A DNA stretch of 64,000 nt from Helicobacter ailurogastricus (GCF_001282945.1 NZ_CDMG01000002.1:327854-391853), one strand, 5' to 3'. Positions 54,364 to 63,765 are shown, counted from the first letter of the stretch. The notes: generated from the sequence alone by a model not told the origin. Numbers and translations: made by a program.

Positions 54364-54852
54364 TTATAGGCGTTGGAGTTGATTGACCCACCGGTCGTAA
54401 CTGCAATTTTGTTCTGCCAACATTTCCTCTAATAGCCGTCTGCTCGCATCCATCCCCCCTCCTTTCTCAGCTTCAAGCAAGCGGGCATAAAGGGGGATGA
54501 TGATTTTTAAGGCTTTTTTATTAGGAGCGCGCCGCACAGAATAATAGCCGATGGTGTTGTGTTGTTCATCAATGGAGGCCGTAGCGGTGGCAAAAACCCA
54601 ATAAAAATGCCCATCAAAAGTTTTGTTTTTGACATAAGCGAGTATTTCTTGCTGTTTGGGGATAGTGTCCCACAAGAGTTTGAATATAATGCGGGGCATG
54701 TCAGGGTGGCGGATAATGTTGTGCGGCTTATGTAGGACATCTTTTTCAGAGCAGGCGACAATGTCGCAAAAGGGTTTATTCACATAGGTGATCACCCCCT
54801 TGGTGTTTGTTTTGGAAACCAAAAAGTAATCCGGATCTACAAACTTTTCCAT
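54364..54852 (-). CDS. Aer-type PAS sensor protein
   Basis: 162 residues from the ATG at 54852, with GGAG 6 bases upstream; a longer frame to 54894 has no site. A single PAS domain with the Aer energy-taxis pattern: TNTKGVITYVNKPF, then HNIIRHPDMP and LLWDTI, which in Aer help bind FAD, and GHFYWVFATA. The C-terminal 35 residues are helical. No membrane segment. Campylobacter CetB is built the same way and works with the separate receptor CetA; here the adjoining receptor is soluble, so the pair would sense redox state in the cytoplasm. Confidence 0.82.
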   Translation of the reverse strand: MEKFVDPDYFLVSKTNTKGVITYVNKPFCDIVACSEKDVLHKPHNIIRHPDMPRIIFKLLWDTIPKQQEILAYVKNKTFDGHFYWVFATATASIDEQHNTIGYYSVRRAPNKKALKIIIPLYARLLEAEKGGGMDASRRLLEEMLAEQNCSYDRWVNQLQRL

Positions 54853-54929
54853 GCAACTCTCCAGAAACGAAATTACGACCCCACATTGTAGCAAAATTAA
54901 TGATCTTTAAACAAGAAACCCATCCGTCT

Positions 54930-56924
54930 TTAGCGGGTGGGCGATTCGCAGTTTAACAGCCCCCCCTCCATTAAAAACCGCGAAGGTTTATAGGTGGCTT
55001 TTTTCATTTTATCCTCTTTGGCGTAGGACAAATACAAGTGATCCTTAGCCCTAGTTACGGCGACATAAAATAAACGCCGCTCTTCCTCTAAGCTCCCGCT
55101 TTGTTTGGCTAGCTTGGTGTTAGGAAAGCGCCCCTCCATAAGATCGATCGCATACACCGTGCCAAACTCTAGCCCCTTGCTGGCATGCACACTTAAAAGA
55201 TTAACCCCGCTTCCGCTCGCCATTTCTTTAGAGCCGAGCACGACCGCGTGCAAAAAATCGCGCAAATTTTTATAATTCAGCGCTAGGCGGATCAATAGAT
55301 CCACTCTTTGCTTGATTTTCTCCAAAGCTTGGGTGTAATGCTCTTGATCTAGCCCTCCATCTTTGTTCTTCGCCCGCTCTTTGGCTAGGCCTTGGCTGAT
55401 TTGCTGAAACCAAGTGGATTTGGCAATGTGAGCTAGGCTTTGGGCGGGCAGTCTTGGGGTTTGCGTTTTACATAGGGCGTAAAGCTGGTCTAAAAAGGCG
55501 GCGCTGGCTTGGGTGAGCTTGGGGTGGGTTAAAAGGGGGTGGGCTTTAAAATCATCGCTCACGCTGTAAGTCGGGGTTTGCACGGGGATTAGGGTTTCAA
55601 ACAAGCCCATTTGGGGGCGTTTAACTTGGGGGTAGGGGTTTTTGTTATTGGGCTTTAACAAGCCTTGCAAGCTGTGCCCATCGCCTAGAATTTGCAAGGC
55701 CAAATAAAGGTCTTTGGCTAAAGCGTTGCCAATGCCGCTGCCGTAGCTTAAAACCTGCATGGCCGCCATCATGTCCTTAGAGTAGCTCAAAAAGGCGCAC
55801 ACATCTAAGAGAAGTTTGATTTCTTTGGTGTCAAAAAACCCCACGCCTCCCCTGCGCCTTGAGGGCACGCCAAGCGCGCGCAAGGCCGCCTCACACCCTT
55901 CAGCGCTGGAGTTGTTTCGAAAAAGAATCGCCACATCCTCAAACCCCCCCCGCTTGGCAATGTTTTGGGCAATGCCCTTATACTGCTCAAAAAGCTCGTT
56001 GTATTGCAATAAGGTCGGGGTGGAGGGGTTGCTTGTTTTCACCACCTCTAATTGTTTGGGGTAAATGCGGGGGTTGTGCGCGATGACTTTATTTGCCAGC
56101 TCTAAAATCGCCCGACTGGAGCGGTAGTTTTTTTGCAAGGTGAAGACCTGCGCTTGTTTGTACTTGAGGGCAAAGTTACTGATGATGGAGATGTCTGCCC
56201 CATTGAAGGCGTAAATGCTTTGGTCGTAATCGCCCACACAAAATAGACTTTGGGGGCGCAGTGCGTCTAGCACGGCATCTTGCAGGGGGTTTGTGTCTTG
56301 GTATTCATCGCACAGCACCTCAATGAAGGCAGGCGGATTGCTTGCCATTGTGTCCTTGTAGCGCAACAATAAGTCGTTGTAATCTAGGTAATTTTGCTCT
56401 CTTTTAAGCTGGCTAAAGAGCTCTAAGGCGCATTCGTAACGCTCAATGTGATCGATTTGCTTGGCGTTGCGCTCTAAAAGCCAATCCGCAAAACTCTCTT
56501 TGCTCTGGGCGTTGATGTAGTAAGAGTGCAGGTCGTATAAATGACTCGCCCCATAAAAGCTGTCTTCTTTCATGCGGTGATCTTGCTCTAAAATGCTTTT
56601 TAACAAAGTTTGCATTTCTTTAGGTTGCTTCAAGCACAAGGTGGGATCGAGGGTTTTTAAATGGCGGTAGGCGATGGCGTGGAAAGTGCCGGCCTCAATA
56701 TAAACCGCCTCTTTGGTGTGTTGGGCCAAGCGGGCTTTCATCTCTTGGCTGGCTTTGTTGGTGAAAGTGAGCAATAAAATTTTTCTAGGATCAACGCCCG
56801 TTTTAAGCAAGTGTAAAATCCGTCCCACGATCGTAGAGGTCTTGCCCGTGCCCGCCGAGGCGATGACGAGATTTGCCCCTAGGGGGGCTTGGCTGGCTTG
56901 CAGTTGCTCGGGGTTTAAGCCCAC
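54930..56924 (-). CDS. rep: UvrD/Rep-family DNA helicase
   Basis: Superfamily 1 helicase for replication restart or repair. 664 residues with a GTG start. Motifs in order: LNPEQLQA (Q motif), ASAGTGKTSTI (Walker A), LLTFTNKAS, CDEYQDTNPLQ (Walker B), GDYDQSIYAFNGA, NYRSS, SVHASKGLEF and VAVTRAKDHLYLSYA. The GTG comes straight after the stop of the DUF262 gene. In H. pylori a rep gene also stands close to flgE-flgD, which supports the name over uvrD. Confidence 0.9.
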   Translation of the reverse strand: MGLNPEQLQASQAPLGANLVIASAGTGKTSTIVGRILHLLKTGVDPRKILLLTFTNKASQEMKARLAQHTKEAVYIEAGTFHAIAYRHLKTLDPTLCLKQPKEMQTLLKSILEQDHRMKEDSFYGASHLYDLHSYYINAQSKESFADWLLERNAKQIDHIERYECALELFSQLKREQNYLDYNDLLLRYKDTMASNPPAFIEVLCDEYQDTNPLQDAVLDALRPQSLFCVGDYDQSIYAFNGADISIISNFALKYKQAQVFTLQKNYRSSRAILELANKVIAHNPRIYPKQLEVVKTSNPSTPTLLQYNELFEQYKGIAQNIAKRGGFEDVAILFRNNSSAEGCEAALRALGVPSRRRGGVGFFDTKEIKLLLDVCAFLSYSKDMMAAMQVLSYGSGIGNALAKDLYLALQILGDGHSLQGLLKPNNKNPYPQVKRPQMGLFETLIPVQTPTYSVSDDFKAHPLLTHPKLTQASAAFLDQLYALCKTQTPRLPAQSLAHIAKSTWFQQISQGLAKERAKNKDGGLDQEHYTQALEKIKQRVDLLIRLALNYKNLRDFLHAVVLGSKEMASGSGVNLLSVHASKGLEFGTVYAIDLMEGRFPNTKLAKQSGSLEEERRLFYVAVTRAKDHLYLSYAKEDKMKKATYKPSRFLMEGGLLNCESPTR

Positions 56925-58631
56925 TTAGGCCAACTCTTTGATTTTGTCTAAGATCATCGCCGCACGCAGTTCTAAGAAATCTTGGTAGTTTTCTAACACT
57001 TGGGGGCTCTTTATGTCGATCAGATGCCCTTGTAAAGTTTTTTCTAAGTTAGGGTTTTTGGCTTGAAATTTGGGGACATACAAGGCGGGGGATTTGTCCT
57101 TAATTTCTTGATTGAGCCTTGCGCTTAAAAAGGTGATGTTGGCGATCGCATCGGGATTGAGCGCGGGGGCGGTGTGCTTCAGGTGGTTTTTGGGGAAAAA
57201 ATGGTGCAAATTGCGCTTGTGCGCGTTTTGTAAAAAGAGATTGTCTAAAACCACTCTGCCATTGTTGTCAAAATCGCAGGGCCCAAGGCTTGCCAAAACG
57301 CATAAAATCCCCCGATGCAACCCGCTTTTAATGTTGATCTTCTCTTCGGTTAAAAACTCTTTGGTGATGCTATAAAAAGGGAGTTCCTTTTTAAAGTCAA
57401 TGGGTTTTTCTGTATAAATGCACTCAACCAAAGCCAGTTGCTTTAATAAAGTGTCGCCCCCTATATTGTTGGCAAAAAACGCCCCCCTAAAAAAGAGTCG
57501 TCTAAGATCAGCAATTTGGCGGGCATTCGGGCTTTTATGCCCACTTAGGGCGTAAAAATACGCCATCAGCATGAACGAACCCACAGAGGGCAAAAAGTCA
57601 AAAGAGGGGATTTTTAAATCGTGTTTGAGAAGGTGGGCAGCGTGGGTAAAGCAAGGGGCGATGAAGTCCCATTGTTCTTGCACCTTTTCGGGTTCCAGCT
57701 TTAAAATTGTGGGGATTGAAATCCTTGCTTTTAAATTGGGTGCATCTTTGTGTAATAAATGCGAAATGAGTTGCAACACAACCATGGGCTGGTTAAAGGC
57801 GTAATCTAAGCGCCCCAGCTCGTCTGTGAGATTTTCAAAGCGCTCTTGCAAATCAAATCTCGGTTTTAAAATAACGCTTTGGCTAGAGTCGGTTTTAGCG
57901 GGGCTGTAAAACTTGGCGCACATGACCTCAAAGGGGGTTAGCTTTGTCCCGCCCGTGTTGATTCGCGCAAAGATCTCTACAATCTTTTCAAGCGGGGCGT
58001 TGTCAATAGACACAATGGGGAAGCGGTAATTCTCAATCCTCTTTTTAAACTCGTCAAAGCGTTTTGCCTCTTTAAGACTTAAATTGTATTTTTCTTGCAC
58101 CTCTAAAATGCTCTGGGTGATGAGGTCATACACGCTCACCGCCAATGCGCCCGTTTCGGCCTTAAGATCACGCACAAAGCAAAAATCTTTGTCCTCATCG
58201 GCTTCTAGCCTTAGCATGATGTCTTGGTAATTGTCTATTTTTTGGAGCTTGTCTTGCAAGCCGTCCTTTTTGGTGTTCTTCTCTTGGTAATGGTCTTTTT
58301 TGCGTTTCCTCTCGATTTGCAAGCCCTGATACACCACAAAAAGAGCGGTCATGCGCTGTTGCCCATCCAGCACATAGTGGATGCATTCGTCTGTTTTGGG
58401 CTCTCTTATATACACCTTGCCTATGCGGCGGTTAGTTTGTAGCCGTTCTTTGGTCCGCCACACCACAAAACTGCCCGTAGGAAAACCCCTCACAAGGCTG
58501 TCTATAAACTTGGCGACCTGATCCTTGCTCCACACAAAATCGCGCTGGAAGCGCGGGATTTGGTACTCCCCCTGCTGTAAAAACTGCACCAGTTGCAAAA
58601 ACCCTTTTTCATCGTAATTGCAAAACGACAT
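56925..58631 (-). CDS. DUF262 protein with C-terminal HNH-like (DUF1524) domain
   Basis: 568 residues. The N-terminal DUF262 domain shows IPRFQRDFVW (25-34), GSFVVWR and VLDGQQRMTAL (DGQQR at 89-93, the nucleotide-binding motif), then FARINTGGTKLTPFE. Near the C-terminus HHFFPK (about 476) with two later Asn (NITFLS and RLNQ) is the HNH nuclease pattern of DUF1524. DUF262 plus DUF1524 in one chain is the layout of GmrSD-type type IV restriction enzymes that cut modified phage DNA; that role is inference. It is packed between flgE (3 bases) and rep (0 bases), where H. pylori has a DNA methylase region as I recall. Confidence 0.85.
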   Translation of the reverse strand: MSFCNYDEKGFLQLVQFLQQGEYQIPRFQRDFVWSKDQVAKFIDSLVRGFPTGSFVVWRTKERLQTNRRIGKVYIREPKTDECIHYVLDGQQRMTALFVVYQGLQIERKRKKDHYQEKNTKKDGLQDKLQKIDNYQDIMLRLEADEDKDFCFVRDLKAETGALAVSVYDLITQSILEVQEKYNLSLKEAKRFDEFKKRIENYRFPIVSIDNAPLEKIVEIFARINTGGTKLTPFEVMCAKFYSPAKTDSSQSVILKPRFDLQERFENLTDELGRLDYAFNQPMVVLQLISHLLHKDAPNLKARISIPTILKLEPEKVQEQWDFIAPCFTHAAHLLKHDLKIPSFDFLPSVGSFMLMAYFYALSGHKSPNARQIADLRRLFFRGAFFANNIGGDTLLKQLALVECIYTEKPIDFKKELPFYSITKEFLTEEKINIKSGLHRGILCVLASLGPCDFDNNGRVVLDNLFLQNAHKRNLHHFFPKNHLKHTAPALNPDAIANITFLSARLNQEIKDKSPALYVPKFQAKNPNLEKTLQGHLIDIKSPQVLENYQDFLELRAAMILDKIKELA

Positions 58632-58634
58632 GCC

Positions 58635-60443
58635 CTACTTCTTGAGATTGATCGCTTCTTTCACCAAATCATCGCCCGTAGTGAAGGCTTTAGCGTTCAT
58701 AGAGTAGCCCCGCTGCATTAAAATTAAATTCGTCAAGGAGCGCCCCGCATTGACATTGCTCGTTTCTAAATATTTGTGCATGAGCTTGCCAAATTTTAAT
58801 TTGCCATCATCGCGATCCCAGCCCAAAATGGGATTACCGCTTAAAGGGGCGGTGCGCCCATCCCTGGTAGCGTTGCTGATGTCAAAAAGATTGCTCCCCA
58901 CTTTGCGTAGGCCCTGATCGTTGGTGAAAGCGGCGATCCCCACCCGCCCCATCGTTTCAATCGCTCCATTGCTAAAGGCCAAGCGAATCACCCCGTCATC
59001 GTCTATGCGCATGTTTTGCAACAGCCCCTTGGGCTTGCCATCTTGCGAGATTTGATAAATCTTAGAGTCTTCATAAGGCACATCGCTGGATTGGTAGTCC
59101 TCGCTCTTGGCAAGGTTGTAAGTCAAGGGGTTGCCCTTAAAGTTTAAAGTAACGGGCTTGGCCTGCATTTTGCCGTCTTTATCAAAAGTGATCGTTTGGC
59201 GCACGCTCTGCGGGGTGATGGGTAATTTAGAGCGCATTTCCAAAATGGAGCTCTCCACATCCCATTTTTCTGTCGTGGGCGGATTTGCCATTGGGTCTTT
59301 GGAGTTTGTCATAAAAAAATCGCTCTTAAGCAGGTATTTATCCCCGCCCTTGTCGTAAATCTCGGCGGTGGTGCTATAAAAGGGGATTCTGATCCCCACA
59401 GAATCGCGCGTTTCACCTTTTTTAAGGATCATCCCGCTGGCCGTCCAACCCAATTTGTCCGCCATAGGCCCGCCAATAAAGAGTGTGGCTTCGGGGTCCG
59501 TGGGGTTTTTAATCTGTAAGAGTAAAGGAGATTTGACTTGGTCGGGTTTGCTCTTAGCGATGGTTAAATCCAAGTTGGCTTTCGTTTTTAAGAGATTTTT
59601 TAAATCGCCCAAAGTGTGGAACTCGTTTTTCTCAGGCCCGCCCGTGCCGTATTTAAAGGTGATGTCTTGCGCGATGTTGCCCTTGACCATCATGATCTCT
59701 AGATTGCGGTGCATAGCCAAATCCAAAGCCTCGTTGTCGTCATTGGCTAAAGCGTTTGCGTCTTGGTTTAAAAACCGATCGTTGATGATCTCGCCATCTT
59801 TGTCTAAAAAATATTCTTCAGCGGGGCGCACATGGTTTTTGGCATTGAGGTTGATGCTCATATCCACTTTAGTGGTGAGTACGGGCTGGTATTGCACATC
59901 CCGGGGCAAGTATAAAGTACTCAGCTTGCCGCTCTTTAGCATCTTGGCTTCTTCATCGGGGTTGCCTGCCACCAAAACCCCGTTTTTGATTTTATGCAAA
60001 TCCACCCCATAAAGATAGTAGCCATGCGTATTGACAATGTAGCCATCCGCATCCCTTAAAAAATTGCCATCCCTCGTGAAAAAGTTCTCTTGTGCCTGCT
60101 TGTAGCCGTCTTTATTGATCTCCATGCTCCCGTTTTTGTTCGGGCCGACAATAAACCACCCGCTCCCCTGATAGGCCATGTTAAACTCGCTGTCGCTAGG
60201 CATATATTCGCCATCTTTGTCGGAAATGGAGTTGCTCCCCTTGGTAACGCCAAAATTGCGATCGTCTGCCGTAACATTGGTTGCCCCCAAAGTGTCTAAA
60301 TGCGCGGAGAAAAGGGATTTAAATTCGGGGATGTTCTCTCGATAGCCCACGGTGTTGATGTTGGCGATGTTGTTTGAGAGGCTGTCTATGCCAAATTGGT
60401 GGGTCTTGATGCCTGAGTAGGCGTTGAGTAAGGTGTCGTTCAT
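58635..60443 (-). CDS. flgE: Flagellar hook protein FlgE-type
   Basis: 602 residues. N-terminal rod/hook motif: LNAYSGIKTHQFGIDSLSNNIANINTVGYREN; the C-terminus has SNVNAGRSLTNLILMQRGYSMNAKAFTTGDDLVKEAINLKK, given in parts here: SNVN, LTNLI, QRGY and AINL. The middle is a variable hook region. H. pylori has two hook-like genes; this one matches the roughly 600-residue form beside flgD. The ATG overlaps the flgD stop by 4 bases. Confidence 0.92.
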   Translation of the reverse strand: MNDTLLNAYSGIKTHQFGIDSLSNNIANINTVGYRENIPEFKSLFSAHLDTLGATNVTADDRNFGVTKGSNSISDKDGEYMPSDSEFNMAYQGSGWFIVGPNKNGSMEINKDGYKQAQENFFTRDGNFLRDADGYIVNTHGYYLYGVDLHKIKNGVLVAGNPDEEAKMLKSGKLSTLYLPRDVQYQPVLTTKVDMSINLNAKNHVRPAEEYFLDKDGEIINDRFLNQDANALANDDNEALDLAMHRNLEIMMVKGNIAQDITFKYGTGGPEKNEFHTLGDLKNLLKTKANLDLTIAKSKPDQVKSPLLLQIKNPTDPEATLFIGGPMADKLGWTASGMILKKGETRDSVGIRIPFYSTTAEIYDKGGDKYLLKSDFFMTNSKDPMANPPTTEKWDVESSILEMRSKLPITPQSVRQTITFDKDGKMQAKPVTLNFKGNPLTYNLAKSEDYQSSDVPYEDSKIYQISQDGKPKGLLQNMRIDDDGVIRLAFSNGAIETMGRVGIAAFTNDQGLRKVGSNLFDISNATRDGRTAPLSGNPILGWDRDDGKLKFGKLMHKYLETSNVNAGRSLTNLILMQRGYSMNAKAFTTGDDLVKEAINLKK

Positions 60444-61801
60444 GCAAAACTCTTAGAAGTGGGGTTAGCGTGCATACTCGCCCGCTCTAGGGGATTTGGG
60501 CGGTGCGTTTGCGCTGTGCTTGGGCTATGTGGGTGCGTGGGGTTGGGCTCTGCACGCTTGGGCGTGTTTAAAGCCGTGTTGTGCGCTTGGGCGCTTGTGT
60601 GGCTAGACGCATTGAGTCCATTTGTGTGGTGAGGGTTTGGGAACACAGCGTGTTGCGCTGTGCTTGGGGCGTGCTGTGCTGGGTTTTGGACGTGCTGTGT
60701 TGCGCTTGGGGCTGTTTGGCTTGGGTGCGGGGCAGGGGCACTTTGGGGGCGTTTTAATGCATCTATGGGCTTAGGCATTTGCGCTTGGGCTGTGCTTGGG
60801 GCGTGGGGCGTGGGGCTATGTGGGTGCGCTTGGGCGGCGAGGTTAGCCCGACCTTGGCCTTTGGCTAAATCTGGCACGCTGGCTAGACTTGCGGGTTTGG
60901 TCTTGGTCGCCTGTGTGGGGGCTTGGGGTTTGGGGGGATTTTGGGGGACAAAGTGCGCAGCGTTTTCTCTTTGCTCTTTCTCTTGGCGGGTGGTGTTTTT
61001 GTCGTAAAACTCGAGCGCGCTATCCATCGGCAAGACCATTTCGCCCATGCGCAACATCGGTTTGCCCTTGTCAAACAGCACGCTTTGCACCTCGCCACGT
61101 CCAATGCGGGTGTGTAGGTATTTATTGCTCTTGGGGTCTAAATTGTACTCGGCAAAGACCTCGTAAGTGCCCGGAGCCACGGGCTTGCCCTGATCGTTTA
61201 ATCCATCCCACTCAAAAGACACATATCCCCCCTGCCCCTCTTTGCCCTTAAGCGAAAGGGTGCGGACCAATTGCTTATCCTTGTTAAAAATCTGCACCCC
61301 CGTGTTGCCCTCGCTGTTTCTAATGGGCTCATCAAAGTAAAGCGAAAACTCCACCTTGCCCTTGGTAACATTAATGCCCTTGACATCGGTTTCAGCGATC
61401 TTGCCAATCATCGAAACGCTGTTTAGACCGCTCGCTTGCGTCATCGCTAAATTGCTCTTTAGGGTGTTATCCACGCCTTGATCCAAATGGTCTAAAGTTT
61501 CTTTGAGCTTGCCCTGAAAGTCTTTTAAGGATTTATTGGTGTCGCGTGTGGATTGCATCGCATCGGCGACCTCCTTCATCGCCTTTTTGTTCTCCTCTTG
61601 CATTTCTACTTGCGAGAGCTGGGCGGTTTGGCTGATGATCTTATCCGTTTCCATCGGGGCGGTGGGGTCTTGGTTTTTGAGCTGCTCTAAAAAGAGTTTC
61701 ATAAACGCGTCTTTGTCTAAGCCATTGGCAATTTTAGGCTCATGCTTTTTTTTCTCCATCGCGGCTTTTTGCCCCGTAACTTCGGCTAAATCAATGGGCA
61801 T
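60440..61801 (-). CDS. flgD: Flagellar hook assembly protein FlgD with long low-complexity tail
   Basis: Caps the growing hook. 453 residues from the ATG at 61801, chosen for GGGAGG 5 bases upstream; the longer frame to 61837 begins inside the -10 box. The FlgD core covers about 1-280: DKDAFMKLFLEQLKNQDP and METDKIISQTAQLSQVEMQ, then the Ig-like/tudor part (VSFEWDGLNDQGKPV, GTYEVFAEY). From about 281 on, 170 residues are almost only Pro, Ala, His, Thr, Ser, Gln and Asn. H. pylori FlgD is near 300 residues in my memory, so the tail is extra. No fliK gene is present upstream, unlike in H. pylori. Confidence 0.9.
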   Translation of the reverse strand: MPIDLAEVTGQKAAMEKKKHEPKIANGLDKDAFMKLFLEQLKNQDPTAPMETDKIISQTAQLSQVEMQEENKKAMKEVADAMQSTRDTNKSLKDFQGKLKETLDHLDQGVDNTLKSNLAMTQASGLNSVSMIGKIAETDVKGINVTKGKVEFSLYFDEPIRNSEGNTGVQIFNKDKQLVRTLSLKGKEGQGGYVSFEWDGLNDQGKPVAPGTYEVFAEYNLDPKSNKYLHTRIGRGEVQSVLFDKGKPMLRMGEMVLPMDSALEFYDKNTTRQEKEQRENAAHFVPQNPPKPQAPTQATKTKPASLASVPDLAKGQGRANLAAQAHPHSPTPHAPSTAQAQMPKPIDALKRPQSAPAPHPSQTAPSATQHVQNPAQHAPSTAQHAVFPNPHHTNGLNASSHTSAQAHNTALNTPKRAEPNPTHPHSPSTAQTHRPNPLERASMHANPTSKSFA

Positions 61802-61835
61802 ACCATCCTCCCAAGCTTTAAGGATTTTATCCCCC

Positions 61836-61841
61836 ATTATA
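61836..61841 (-). promoter_or_regulatory. -10 box of the flgD-flgE-DUF262-rep operon
   Basis: Reverse-strand TATAAT, 34 bases before the flgD ATG. A sigma-54 type site (TTGG-11-GC) further upstream has the wrong spacing by one base. The four genes then follow with gaps of -4, 3 and 0 bases. Confidence 0.5.
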
Positions 61842-61905
61842 CACTAGAAACCCTAAAGCTTGGGGAATATCCAAGGGTCTTGTCATTGTCTTTTTGCTCC
61901 TTTTT

Positions 61906-61914
61906 TGCTACGCT
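61906..61914 (+). promoter_or_regulatory. Extended -10 promoter of the first Sel1-repeat gene
   Basis: TGC-TACGCT, ending 30 bases before the ATG at 61945. The paralogue at 63957 has TGC-TACACT at the same distance from its ATG. Confidence 0.5.
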
Positions 61915-61944
61915 TTCCTGCCATCTCACTACAAAGGATCAAAG

Positions 61945-63765
61945 ATGCAACAAGCATACAAAGATCTTAGTCAAGAGTTAAAAGCCACCAAGCGCACCCA
62001 TAAGCACTTTTTACTGGTGCTGGAGGACATTAAGGTGGAGGATTTAACCCCCATTAAAGAGGAATTAGAGACCATCAAAAGCAAGTTTTACAAACTCTTA
62101 AACACGCTGGGTAATTTTAACATCGCCCTAGAAGATGTCTATGAGAAAAGCGAAGAGAACGACACAGAGCTAGAAAAAGCCCTCGTGAATTTTAAAAGAG
62201 TGAAAGTGAGAGCAAACATCCACCTAAACGCCCTAGAGCGTGCTACTGAGGGCACACAGGCAATCGAAAACACCCATAGATTGTCTCAATCCTTAGAGGA
62301 TTTAGAAAGCCTGCTTAATGCCGTTGAAGAGAAGCACGCCTCTTTATTACTGCAGGTTACATGTGCAGGCACAGACCAAGACACCGAGGCAAGCAATGCG
62401 GACGCGTTGCGTCCTTGCCAGCGAGCAGCCCAAACCGCCAAAAACATAAACGCCCCCGAGGTCAAGCCCCTATGGCAATACGGCGCAAACACTTTGCAGG
62501 CCTTTAAAGACTATATGAAAGCTAAAGACTTGGGCAACGCGCAGGCGTGGCTGGAGCTAGGTAAAATGGCCATGGAGGGGGTTGTGCTTTACCCGGATCA
62601 CAATGTGGCGATCCGTTGCTTTTCAAAAGCCGTGGAGTTGTGCTCTGTGGAGGCCTTGGTGGAGCTGGGCAAGATTGCCAAAGCAAATTATCGTGGGATT
62701 TGGGTGTTAGAGCACGAAAGTGGGAAGGCCATCAGCGGGAAAGAGTTGAACGATTCGTTTAAACTTTTCGGCATTCATGATCATTACGCCATTTTAGAGC
62801 ATTGCAAAGTGTTTAAGGACAAAACCCTATCGGTCGAGAACAGCTGCCACAAGGCCAGAGAGCTTTTTGAAAGAGCCACAGAAGTGGGGGAGGGCAAGGG
62901 GTTTTTAGAGCTGTGGAAACTGTACCTGCGTGATTATAAGCGCTTGGGTAAAACGCGTAAAGAGGGCAAGCAAAAGGCGATGGAGTGTTGCAAGCAGGCG
63001 ATCCCCCTTTTAAGAGCGCAGGCTGAAAAAGGCGATGGGGAGGCTTATGCCCTGTGTGGGGAGGCGCTGGCGTTCGTCTGTCAAGAGGAAGCAGAGGGTG
63101 AAACGAAAAGCAGAGAGGATCAAGGATACCAAGCGGTCATGCAACTCTTTGAAAAAGCCCGCGATTTGGGCTATGCCGATGCATTTTACTCTATGGCAAA
63201 TTTTGATTTTGAATGGGTTGATGGGGTGGGCGTTGAAAAGGACAAGGTCGATCGGTGCATCGCTTACTTGCAACAGGGGATGGAGCTGGGCAGTGGGAAG
63301 TGTGCGTGTCGGCTAAAAGAGGTGGCCATGCATGCGTCCAATGTCAATTTGCCCCATGCGCACAAGAGGGATTTAAGCAACTACCCAATGCTAGTCGAGC
63401 AAGCGATGGTGTTTGTGGATCGCCTAGCCCAGTGCATTAAACTTTTGGAGTTTGTGGCCCTCAAGTGTCGGCACCATAAAGCACTCCCCGTGCTCTTAAT
63501 GTATTCGCGCAGTGCAAAAAAGATCATTGAGCGTTTGGACTTAGAAAATGTGGAGCGTTATAAAAAGCTTTTAGACGCGCACAATGAGTATAAACGCAGA
63601 GCCAGCCATCTTGCCCGCCACCGCCACGAACTGGATTGGGATTTAGCCAAAGCAAGCGGCATTGACATTTTGGGCGAATACAGCTTACGCGCGTTTAAAA
63701 TACCTGCCAAGAGCAACTATGAAATCACGCCCGATGGGTGCGTGCAAGAAAAACACTCAAAGTAA
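61945..63765 (+). CDS. Coiled-coil and Sel1-like repeat protein
   Basis: 606 residues from the ATG at 61945, chosen for AAAGGA 6 bases upstream and because the paralogue begins with the same MQQAY. No signal peptide or membrane helix. About 1-145 is a long coiled coil (KATKRTHKHF, TPIKEELETIKSK, LEDLESLLNAVEEKH). From about 170 to 480 come Sel1-like/TPR-type helical pairs with A--LG-A-A--ELGKMA patterns (DYMKAKDLGNAQAWLELGK, KARELFERATEVGEGKG, LFEKARDLGYADAFYSMA). The last 120 residues are helical and basic. Unlike the Hcp proteins of H. pylori it is not exported. Function unknown; Sel1 repeats usually bind proteins. Confidence 0.75.
   Translation: MQQAYKDLSQELKATKRTHKHFLLVLEDIKVEDLTPIKEELETIKSKFYKLLNTLGNFNIALEDVYEKSEENDTELEKALVNFKRVKVRANIHLNALERATEGTQAIENTHRLSQSLEDLESLLNAVEEKHASLLLQVTCAGTDQDTEASNADALRPCQRAAQTAKNINAPEVKPLWQYGANTLQAFKDYMKAKDLGNAQAWLELGKMAMEGVVLYPDHNVAIRCFSKAVELCSVEALVELGKIAKANYRGIWVLEHESGKAISGKELNDSFKLFGIHDHYAILEHCKVFKDKTLSVENSCHKARELFERATEVGEGKGFLELWKLYLRDYKRLGKTRKEGKQKAMECCKQAIPLLRAQAEKGDGEAYALCGEALAFVCQEEAEGETKSREDQGYQAVMQLFEKARDLGYADAFYSMANFDFEWVDGVGVEKDKVDRCIAYLQQGMELGSGKCACRLKEVAMHASNVNLPHAHKRDLSNYPMLVEQAMVFVDRLAQCIKLLEFVALKCRHHKALPVLLMYSRSAKKIIERLDLENVERYKKLLDAHNEYKRRASHLARHRHELDWDLAKASGIDILGEYSLRAFKIPAKSNYEITPDGCVQEKHSK

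Noticed and set aside
60889..61251. Long forward open frames opposite flgD
   Set aside because: They mirror the Pro/Ala/His-rich reverse-strand tail; no ribosome site and the flgD frame is clearly coding.
61850..61880. Sigma-54-like site upstream of flgD
   Set aside because: The GG and GC elements are 11 bases apart instead of 10 and a sigma-80 -10 box with good spacing is present.
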